From Bifidobacterium parmae (GTDB taxonomy: Bacteria; Actinomycetota; Actinomycetes; Actinomycetales; Bifidobacteriaceae): 64,000 bases of DNA. The position numbers were made by a program, and so were the translations under genes. The stretch's first letter is position 1. Every line of letters begins with the position of its first letter. The stretch spans positions 1-64,000 of the forward strand of contig NZ_NMWT01000027.1 of the NCBI RefSeq assembly GCF_002860365.1, written 5' to 3'. The notes under the pieces are model-generated. The model was not told the origin of the DNA and searched no databases. It was given only the letters and a program-made list of their open reading frames with translations. Positions 55,928 to 64,000 of the stretch are shown here, piece by piece.

Positions 55928-56251
55928 GAACGTGCAAGGTCTGAGGGCGAACGTGCATGGTTCCGGCATGAATGTGTATGGTTTCGCGGGCATCCTGTAC
56001 CTAGAAACGGGCGACCTGCATGGTGCGCCGTTGAAGAAGACCGGCCGAAGGCCGAATGAGCGGCAGGGCGGAGGCTTGGGATCCTTGGAATTCCGCCATT
56101 GCGGTTGGGTGCATATCGGTGTGATGTTCAGGTCTTCACGAGGGCACCCTACACAACCATCTGGCAATTATGCACATTCGCCTCAAAATCCCACACGACC
56201 ATGCCGAAACCATACACATCCATGCCGGAACCATGCACGTTCACGCCTTGA
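55928..56251. repeat. Element E2: second copy of the opposing 21-bp repeat arrays
   Basis: Left array units begin at 55928, 55949, 55970, 55991 and 56012 (GAACGTGCAAGG, GAACGTGCATGG, GAATGTGTATGG, CATCCTGTACCT, CGACCTGCATGG). Right array units in reverse begin at 56147, 56168, 56189, 56210 and 56231, ending with CCATGCACGTTC. Spacing is 21 bases throughout. From 55970 it aligns with E1 from 43641, about 53 of 68 bases identical by eye. The core again has GAAGA and GGAATTCCGCC. It occupies half of the 643-base gap 55831-56473, where I see no gene. Confidence 0.85.
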
Positions 56252-56261
56252 ACCGGGGCCA

Positions 56262-56375
56262 TTCGCATAATGTGACTCCAACCGCCTGCGAACCACTCTG
56301 TAATGCGCATTGCGAGAGGTGAAAAGTACTCCGTAATGTCAAAAAAGTGGACCTGAACATACTCTGTAATGTGCA
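56262..56375 (+). repeat. 33-bp periodic TAATG repeats
   Basis: ACTCTGTAATGCGCA (56295), ACTCCGTAATGTCAA (56328) and ACTCTGTAATGTGCA (56361) are exactly 33 bases apart, with a weaker fourth unit (TAATGTG at 56268) in the same register at 56262. Thirty-three bases is three helical turns, as for an operator array. It ends about 100 bases before the inositol monophosphatase gene; a TACAAT hexamer at 56408-56413 may be its -10. Confidence 0.7.
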
Positions 56376-56473
56376 GTGACGCCGATAGAAAGAGGTCTTG
56401 CAGGACCTACAATCGTCGCAGCGGACTGAACCGGGTATCCGCCAGCGTGAACCGTGACACGAAAGAAGGAACC

Positions 56474-57316
56474 ATGATTAAGACGACGAACGCAGCCTCC
56501 AGTACGACCCCTAATGTCTCCGCAAACCCCGCCCCCATCACCATCGCCGGCATGACCGAACTCGTACACGAGGCCGCCCGCCGTTACGTGCTCGCGGACT
56601 CCTCGGCCGACGCGCGCGAACGCATCACCGTCAAGGGCGTGGCAGACTTCGTCACCGAGGTCGACACGGGCGTGCAGTCGTTCCTCAAGGCCGCGCTCGC
56701 CGACCGTTGGCCGCACGTCGCGTTCCTCGGCGAGGAGAACGGCGAACAGCATGCGGACTTCGCCGGCCTCACCTGGGTGCTCGACCCGATCGACGGCACC
56801 ACGAACCTCATCCACGACTTCCGCCACAGCGCCATCTCGCTCGCCCTGCTCGACGGCGACGCAACCATCAAGGCCGTCGTATACCAGCCGTTCAGCGGCG
56901 AGACGTTCACCGCCGAAGCGGGCCACGGCGCGTATCTCGACGGCCGGCGCATCCACGTGTCCGGCGAGACCGACATGGGCAAGGCGCTCGTCAACGTGGG
57001 CACGTCGCCCTACCATCATGAGCTCGCGGAACGCAACTTCGACATCATGCGCCGCGTGTTCGTCGACTCGGCCGACATCCGCCGCACCGGTTCGGCCGCG
57101 CTCGACCTCGCCTACGTGGCGTGCGGCCGCGCCGACGCCTACTTCGAAATGGACATCAAGCTCTGGGATTACGCGGCCGGCCGGCTGCTCGTCACCGAGG
57201 CCGGCGGCATGGTCGGCGACTGGGAGGGCCGTGACCTCGGCCATCGTCTCGAAACCGGCGTGCTCGCCGGCACGCCCGCCATCTTCGCCGCCCTGCGTGA
57301 CCGGTATCTCGCGTGA
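56474..57316 (+). CDS. Inositol monophosphatase family protein
   Basis: Mg-dependent phosphatase, 280 aa, of the family that includes inositol-1-phosphatase, FBPase-like and histidinol-phosphatase members. The metal sites are FLGEENGE (Glu) and WVLDPIDGTTNLIHDF (residue ~101 on), with ADAYFEMDIKLWDYAAGRLL (third Asp motif WDxAAG) near the C-terminus. An N-terminal ~25-residue tail is Thr/Asn/Ala-rich. The ATG at 56474 is preceded by GAAGGAACC. The exact substrate is not resolvable. Confidence 0.88.
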   Translation: MIKTTNAASSTTPNVSANPAPITIAGMTELVHEAARRYVLADSSADARERITVKGVADFVTEVDTGVQSFLKAALADRWPHVAFLGEENGEQHADFAGLTWVLDPIDGTTNLIHDFRHSAISLALLDGDATIKAVVYQPFSGETFTAEAGHGAYLDGRRIHVSGETDMGKALVNVGTSPYHHELAERNFDIMRRVFVDSADIRRTGSAALDLAYVACGRADAYFEMDIKLWDYAAGRLLVTEAGGMVGDWEGRDLGHRLETGVLAGTPAIFAALRDRYLA

Positions 57317-57359
57317 CCGCAATCCCACGTCACGCATCGCGTCACATGCCGCAACATCG

Positions 57360-58010
57360 TCACATCACGCGGAACGAGTCCCCATGCCGGTTCAGGTTGA
57401 GTCCCGCGCGGCGCAGCTTCCTGTCCAGCGTGTACAACGCGCTGCGGATCAGCCCCTCACCGGCGAAATACCCGCCGATGCCGCGTTGCAGTTCTTCTAG
57501 GTCGACGAATCGCCCGTTCGCCTTCACCAGCGCCTCCAGCACGTCGTATTCGAGACGGGAGAGCGGCATCGGCCGGTGCGTGCTCGCGAAATACGCCTTG
57601 CGGTTCGCGAGATCCAGCGTCAGGTCGCCGCGGATGATCATCGACTTCGCGCCCAGCCCGTTCGACTCGCGCGACAGCATCTCCACGTAGGCGAGCAGTT
57701 CCGTGTCGGAGAACGGCATGCGCAGCGTCGCATCGGGGGAGTGTTCGGGCGCGGGCGAGGAGGTCGTCGCCAACAGCAGCGACCTGACGTGCGGCGTCAT
57801 GGAGGACGCCGTGGCGAGCGCCTGAGGCGTGTCGACGATGACTGCGTCGAACGGCGCGTTCTCGTCGTCGCGCAGCGCGTCCGTCACCGCCGAGCCGAAC
57901 GTGCCGGCCAACGCCGGTTCCACCGTGGTCACGACGTGACCGGCGCGTTCGAGCGTGCCTGTAATCGCGCGCGACAGGGCCACGCCTTCGACCGCCACCA
58001 GAAGTCTCAT
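57360..58010 (-). CDS. Orphan OmpR-type response-regulator-like protein
   Basis: A 216-aa protein. The N-terminal ~110 residues resemble a receiver domain (MRLLVAVEGVALSRAITGTL, then DAVIVDTPQALATASS), but the acidic pocket after strand 1 is replaced by Val-Glu-Gly, so phosphorylation is doubtful. The C-terminal winged helix is of PhoB type (LDLANRKAYFASTHRPMPLS, RLEYDVLEALVKANGRFVDL, LIRSALYTLDRKLRRAGLNL). AGGAGGTGACAATC precedes the ATG at 58010. No histidine kinase is adjacent. Confidence 0.8.
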   Translation of the reverse strand: MRLLVAVEGVALSRAITGTLERAGHVVTTVEPALAGTFGSAVTDALRDDENAPFDAVIVDTPQALATASSMTPHVRSLLLATTSSPAPEHSPDATLRMPFSDTELLAYVEMLSRESNGLGAKSMIIRGDLTLDLANRKAYFASTHRPMPLSRLEYDVLEALVKANGRFVDLEELQRGIGGYFAGEGLIRSALYTLDRKLRRAGLNLNRHGDSFRVM

Positions 58011-58086
58011 GATTGTCACCTCCTGCGCCACCAGTGTAGTAGCAGTGCGGCGGTGCCGGTGCGGAACCGGGCGGGAACAGAATCAG

Positions 58087-58199
58087 GCCCCCGCTGGCGG
58101 GGGCTGTCGGCGTAGCCGAATGGGGGTGGTCTGCGTCTAACCTCCTATACCACCCTCAGTCCCGCTTCGCGGGCCAGCTCCCGCCAGCGGGAGCGGAAC
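58087..58199. repeat. REP/MITE-like palindromic repeat, copy A
   Basis: GCCCCCGCTGGCGGGGGC, then a stretch nearly identical to copy B at 61619-61732 (58104-58199 against 61637-61732: two differences noted by eye), ending GCTCCCGCCAGCGGGAGC. The ends are related inverted repeats and the middle (GGTGGT...ACCACC) can also pair, so the whole unit folds on itself. A further hairpin, GCTCCCC-TGAG-GGGGAGC, is at 58219-58236. Together they fill the gap 58011-58247. Confidence 0.85.
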
Positions 58200-58247
58200 A
58201 TGCGAGAGCGGCGGACTGGCTCCCCTGAGGGGGAGCAAGCGGATAGG

Positions 58248-58961
58248 TCACTCCCGCACCGGCCGCAGCGTGTCCGGGTAGCGTCTGCGTGCCAGCGCCA
58301 TGGTGACCGCGGCCATCGCCAGGCCGAATCCCAGGGCCGCCGCCGGTGCGCAGCCAAGCGGCAGACGCAGGCACAGGCCGACGAACCCGACCACCAGCAC
58401 CGGCGACACCAGCATGCCGACGGTCATCCCCAAGGCGCCGCCGCCGATGACGAGCAGCATCTCCTCGAGTGCGAACGCGGTCGTCAACGGCGCGACGAGC
58501 GCGAACAGCACGTCGGTGATCGACACGGTCCCATGCGCCGTCATCAGCCCGCACCATGCGAGGTACGCCATGAGCAGCAGCGTCATCGTCTCGGCGACGG
58601 CCATCGGCAGCAGGCTTTTCGCGAGGCAGTATTCGAGCATCGGCCTGCCGGAGCAGCGGAACAGCTCCATGGTGCCGTCGCCCGCATGCTCGCCGCCGGC
58701 GGCGTTGGCCGATTCGGAGAACAGCGACCGGTTGGCGTCCAGCGTGTGCAGCGTGACGTACGTGGCGGACCAACCGGTGAACGGCGCGCATATCATCGCG
58801 AATACCGACCCGTCGGATATTCCTGCGTCGTTGCCACCGCCCGGGGTCGATGTGAGGAACGCGACCGTCAGCAGCATCGTCGTGAGGAACAGGGCGGACG
58901 TGCCCCAGCAGAACGGTGATGTGCGGAAGATCCGCCAATCGCGCCACAATATCGCCTTCAT
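58248..58961 (-). CDS. ABC-2 type exporter permease subunit
   Basis: A 237-aa membrane protein with six hydrophobic helices. The N-terminal MKAILWRDWRIFRTSPFCWG followed by TSALFLTTMLL is typical of ABC-2 permeases, with a helix-loop FRCSGRPMLEYCLAKSLLPM like the coupling element in such proteins. GGAGAGG lies before the ATG at 58961, 25 bases after the ATPase gene's stop. It completes the exporter encoded with the gene at 58987-60267. Confidence 0.75.
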   Translation of the reverse strand: MKAILWRDWRIFRTSPFCWGTSALFLTTMLLTVAFLTSTPGGGNDAGISDGSVFAMICAPFTGWSATYVTLHTLDANRSLFSESANAAGGEHAGDGTMELFRCSGRPMLEYCLAKSLLPMAVAETMTLLLMAYLAWCGLMTAHGTVSITDVLFALVAPLTTAFALEEMLLVIGGGALGMTVGMLVSPVLVVGFVGLCLRLPLGCAPAAALGFGLAMAAVTMALARRRYPDTLRPVRE

Positions 58962-58986
58962 CGTGATTCCTCTCCTTCCGCCGGAC

Positions 58987-60267
58987 TCACTTACGCAGTC
59001 CGAAATCGACGTGGTCGCGTTCGCGGCCGAGCGTCGCGGCCTTCCGGAACGCGTCTTCGTCGGCGAAACCGGCGACCATGCGATCCCTGACGATCCGCCT
59101 GTCGTCGAGGACGACGACGCGGTCGGCGACCTGCCAGCAGTAACCGAGGTCATGCGTGATGGTGAGGATCGTGCGGCCGTCCGCCTTGAGCTGCCGCATC
59201 AGGTCGATGAGCAACTGCCGGGTGATCGGGTCCACCGCATTCGTCGGTTCGTCGAGCAGGATGAGCTTCGGGTCGAACAGCAGCCCCGCCATGATTCCCG
59301 CGCGTTTGCGCAGTCCGGTCGACAGCTCCTTCGCCTTCTTGTCGAGCTGGTCCTGCAGTTCGAACGCGCGCACCATAGGCAGCGCGTCGAGATGCTCGAG
59401 GTCGATCGGATGCGGGTTCTCGCGTGTGGCGTAGAGCATCGCGCGGAATCTGAGGTTCTCGCGTATGGTCATGGTCATCGCGAGATTGCCGGATTCGGTC
59501 AGTTGGAACACGTCGCGCATCGAATGGAACACGTCCGCGTTGATGGCGGCGGAACCGTGCCATGGGCGCAGCAGTCCCGTGATGAGCGAGAACAGCGTGG
59601 TCTTGCCCGCGCCGTTGTAGCCGAGGATGCCGAGCGACTGGCCTTCCGGCACGTCCAGGTCGATGCGCTCGAGCACCGGCCTGTCGCGCTTGTATCCGAA
59701 CGTCAGGTTCCGCACGCGTATGGCGAGGGGAGCGGTGGAAGTGGTGGCGTCCGATGCGCCGTCCGTGATGCCGTGGTCGAGTGTGTCCGTGGTCATGAAT
59801 ATCGCCTTTCCGTGTGCGATGAGTTGGTAGAGGTAGGTCGCGGCGACGATCAGCACCGGCGTGAGCGTCGCCGCCACGCCCTGCCCGCCTCCGGCGAGCG
59901 GGCGCAGCGACGGGACGAGCGATGCCGGGACGGTCGCGAACAGCAGCGACAGTACGGCGGGCGGCAGCAGTGCGGTGACGAGTTGCGCCACGGGGTATCG
60001 CCACGTCGCCTGACCGCTCGCGCGCAGCGTCGCGATGACGCCTTCCGCCGCGTCGTCGCGGAACGCGTCCACGATCAGTGGCGCGAGTCCCACGCCGATG
60101 ATGGCGAACGCGCACTGGTACAACGGCGATGCGAGTCGCGCCGTCAGATCCGTTCCGGCGACGAGCGCGATGATCGCCGCCGAGCCGATGATGGTGAGGC
60201 CGATGACGAGCAGTTTCGTCGGATCGTGCCGCAACTGGATGAGATTCTTATAGAACACCGCGTGCAT
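58987..60267 (-). CDS. ABC exporter: membrane half fused to ATP-binding protein
   Basis: A 426-aa fusion. Residues 1-~157 are membrane-spanning (MHAVFYKNLIQLRHDPTKLL, VIGLTIIGSAAIIALVAG, then three to four more helices), resembling a shortened ABC-2 permease. From ~158 (MTTDTLDHG) follows a complete ATPase: Walker A LGYNGAGKTTLFSLITG, signature KELSTGLRKRAGIMAGLLFD, Walker B LILLDEPTNAVDP and a DLGYCWQVADRV H-loop variant. ATG 59796 has GGAAAGG at correct spacing, so the ATPase could also be made separately. Start at 60267 follows GAGG. Substrate unknown. Confidence 0.78.
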   Translation of the reverse strand: MHAVFYKNLIQLRHDPTKLLVIGLTIIGSAAIIALVAGTDLTARLASPLYQCAFAIIGVGLAPLIVDAFRDDAAEGVIATLRASGQATWRYPVAQLVTALLPPAVLSLLFATVPASLVPSLRPLAGGGQGVAATLTPVLIVAATYLYQLIAHGKAIFMTTDTLDHGITDGASDATTSTAPLAIRVRNLTFGYKRDRPVLERIDLDVPEGQSLGILGYNGAGKTTLFSLITGLLRPWHGSAAINADVFHSMRDVFQLTESGNLAMTMTIRENLRFRAMLYATRENPHPIDLEHLDALPMVRAFELQDQLDKKAKELSTGLRKRAGIMAGLLFDPKLILLDEPTNAVDPITRQLLIDLMRQLKADGRTILTITHDLGYCWQVADRVVVLDDRRIVRDRMVAGFADEDAFRKAATLGRERDHVDFGLRK

Positions 60268-60405
60268 ATGCGCCTCGATGATGAAGTGATGGTGGATGAC
60301 GATTTTCGGGTAGGCTTGCGCCAGCCATGCCGTGTGACAGGTGGTTTCGGACACGGCTTGCGCAGCGAGACCGGAAGGATGGTGGCTAAACCGATTGGGT
60401 GATCG

Positions 60406-60735
60406 TCAGCGTCCTGCGACGATGGCGCGGAGGGCGGCGACGTGGGATCGGAACGCGGCCTCGCCTTCCTTGGTGAATTTCACCCACGTGACCTTGTATG
60501 CCTTGCCGCCGTTTCCGGCGTGCTTGTCGAGCGTGACATAGCCGTGGTCGGCGAGGGTCTTCAGATGCTTCGAGCAGGTCGCGTCGCTCACGCCTATCGT
60601 GTCGCGTAAGGTGTCGAACCGCACGGTGCCGTAGGTGTCGAGCAGTCCGCAGATGCGCAGGCGTACCGGCGCGTGGATGACCTCGTCGAACACCGGTTCC
60701 GCGGCGTCCGTGCCATGCGGTTCAGCCACGGTCAT
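60406..60735 (-). CDS. Winged-helix transcriptional regulator (ArsR/MarR-like)
   Basis: A 109-aa protein with one winged helix: IHAPVRLRICGLLDTYGTVR, FDTLRDTIGVSDATCSKHLK, TLADHGYVTLDKHAGNGGKA followed by YKVTWVKFTKEGEAAF, the pattern of small winged-helix-34 regulators that often control neighbouring ABC exporters. ATG 60735 is chosen because GGAGG is spaced seven bases upstream; an ATG at 60753 is less likely. It overlaps the upstream gene by 14 bases and lies 138 bases before the exporter gene. Confidence 0.8.
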   Translation of the reverse strand: MTVAEPHGTDAAEPVFDEVIHAPVRLRICGLLDTYGTVRFDTLRDTIGVSDATCSKHLKTLADHGYVTLDKHAGNGGKAYKVTWVKFTKEGEAAFRSHVAALRAIVAGR

Positions 60736-61438
60736 GACGTGCCTCCGATTCATGTGAACCCGTTCCGGTGAAGCGCGGCCCGCGTATGAGCCGCATGTAT
60801 GCGTCGTAGTACCGCAGGTAGGTCACGGCGGACAGCAGCGCGCACAGGGGGATGCCGATCAGGGCCGGCCACCAGGGCGCGCAGAGCAGGCCGAGCAGCA
60901 GCATGCCGCCCGGCACGGCCACGCAGCTGCAGGTGGTGAAGACGATGAACGCCGTGCGGTACCTGCCGTCCCGCATCGCCTGTGGGGTGGGGGAGAGCTG
61001 CCGGCGGGTCCACAGGCCGATACCGGTGACGCGTTGCGCGTGGGCCGTCAACATCGCATAGCCGCCTACGATCAGTACGGCGACGATGACGTAGATCCAC
61101 ACGTCGATGATGGTGAACTCGCCATGACCGGCGAGCAACGCCCAGCCGATGAACCAGTACAGTCCGGCGTTCGCCAATCCGAGGATTCCTCCGATCAGCG
61201 TGTTCGGGACCCTCACGCCGGTCTCCAACCGGTCCGCGACGTTGTTGCGGTCCAGATCCAATGCGTCGAGCGACGCCAACGCATCCGAGACGTTCGGCAT
61301 GGCGTCGGTGTCCGGGGACGTGCCGAACGTCTCGACGCCTGTGGAGCCGGTGTTCTCGCCATGCTCCGCAGACCGGATCGTGCCGACCGTGGTCGTTTCG
61401 TCGATGTGGTCGTTCTTCTCGCCATTCGGTTCCGTCAT
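60722..61438 (-). CDS. Hypothetical four-helix membrane protein
   Basis: A 238-aa protein; residues 1-~85 are polar, Thr/Asp/Gly-rich, and residues ~86-215 hold four hydrophobic helices in two pairs (IGGILGLANAGLYWFIGWAL, VWIYVIVAVLIVGGYAMLTA; a second pair AFIVFTTCSCVAVPGGMLLL and ALIGIPLCALLSAVTYLRYY). GGGGG lies six bases before the ATG. It is the first gene of a run with the regulator and exporter, behind an operator-covered promoter. I recognise no family. Confidence 0.65.
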   Translation of the reverse strand: MTEPNGEKNDHIDETTTVGTIRSAEHGENTGSTGVETFGTSPDTDAMPNVSDALASLDALDLDRNNVADRLETGVRVPNTLIGGILGLANAGLYWFIGWALLAGHGEFTIIDVWIYVIVAVLIVGGYAMLTAHAQRVTGIGLWTRRQLSPTPQAMRDGRYRTAFIVFTTCSCVAVPGGMLLLGLLCAPWWPALIGIPLCALLSAVTYLRYYDAYMRLIRGPRFTGTGSHESEARHDRG

Positions 61439-61525
61439 GATGACCCCCTTCGTGCAAACGGCGATACGGGATGGAGGTCGGGGTGCCATGCCGTGCCCGG
61501 CGGGTATGACGAACGCCCAAACCTC

Positions 61526-61568
61526 TTTCCGTTGTGGAAAACAATACCACTTTCCAATATGGAAACAA
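61526..61568 (-). promoter_or_regulatory. Operator-promoter of the exporter operon
   Basis: TTTCC-GTTGT-GGAAA (61526-61540) and TTTCC-AATAT-GGAAA (61551-61565) are two copies of the same inverted repeat. On the minus strand TTGTTT (61563-61568), 16 bases and TATTGT (61541-61546) form a promoter; one copy lies across the -35/spacer, the other just after the -10. Repression by the winged-helix protein at 60406-60735 is likely. Confidence 0.7.
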
Positions 61569-61618
61569 GTTTGGGTGAGGCGCGCCGGATGAACGTTTGA
61601 TGAATCACTGGGACGTGG

Positions 61619-61732
61619 CCCCCTCCGACGAGGGGACTGTCGGCGTAGCCGGCTGGGGGTGGTCTGCGTCTAACCTCCTATACCACCCTCAGTCCCGCTT
61701 CGCGGGCCAGCTCCCGCCAGCGGGAGCGGAAC
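61619..61732. repeat. REP/MITE-like palindromic repeat, copy B
   Basis: Same element and orientation as copy A (58087-58199), ending GCTCCCGCCAGCGGGAGC. Its end lies five bases from the parC stop codon, so it could also terminate parC transcription. Confidence 0.85.
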
Positions 61733-61737
61733 TTCCG

Positions 61738-64000
<2,263 letters not shown>

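Noticed and set aside
55875-56270. E2 as a gene for a heptapeptide-repeat protein (NVHG-type repeats)
   Set aside because: The frame is open in E2, but the related left array of E1 carries stops in the same frame, so conservation is at the nucleotide level.

Overview
This window looks like a chromosomal segment of a high-GC actinobacterium, most likely a Bifidobacterium. The evidence is strong G+C bias, GTG/TTG starts, a core order typical of the phylum (ftsK-pgsA-cinA-clgR-DUF3046-recA-recX, then rnpB, hpf, secA), a sugar ABC operon with no ATPase gene, a PASTA-domain kinase, and separate topoisomerase IV genes (parE and parC). The species cannot be fixed from sequence alone.

Layout. 1-7.1 kb: core DNA-maintenance operon (ftsK end, pgsA, cinA, clgR, recA with a LexA box, recX), RNase P RNA on the minus strand, and hpf. 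7.3-10.3 kb: secA. 10.4-16.5 kb: a carbohydrate locus with a large LacI-type regulator fused to a solute-binding-protein domain, a GH115-like putative alpha-glucuronidase and a GPH-family symporter. 16.6-17.7 kb: trpD. 18.1-21.3 kb: a sugar ABC importer (two permeases plus a lipoprotein binding protein). An 18-bp motif matching at 16 positions precedes the regulator/glycosidase pair and the ABC operon, so the two halves around trpD probably form one regulon for importing and cutting glucuronic-acid-containing oligosaccharides. 21.3-33 kb: mostly core (acyltransferase, pknB, polyprenyl synthase, DUF4192-like protein, principal sigma factor, parE, a ribokinase-like kinase with a long N-terminal tail). 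33-43.4 kb: an MFS transporter behind a palindromic operator, a DUF4173 protein divergent from a DUF2975/XRE pair with four helically phased operators between them, the giant helicase lhr with a LexA-like box on its start codon, and an iron alcohol dehydrogenase.

43.5-56.3 kb is accessory. It is bracketed by two directly oriented copies of an unusual element (E1, E2), each made of two opposing arrays of repeats with an exact 21-bp period. Between them lie two small ORFs, a four-gene cluster (ADP-ribosylglycohydrolase, J-domain-like protein, HIRAN-like protein, Sel1-repeat protein), an AAA ATPase with a nuclease-like C-terminus, a perfect 29-bp inverted repeat abutting a truncated antitoxin, and a complete type I restriction-modification system. 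It has the look of a defence island.

56.4-64 kb: an inositol monophosphatase, an orphan winged-helix response-regulator-like protein, an ABC exporter operon with its own regulator and two matching operators over a promoter, and the 3' part of parC. Palindromic REP/MITE-like repeats occur twice between genes here and, in shorter forms, in frame inside lhr. No tRNA, rRNA, CRISPR array, prophage or insertion-sequence transposase was found.
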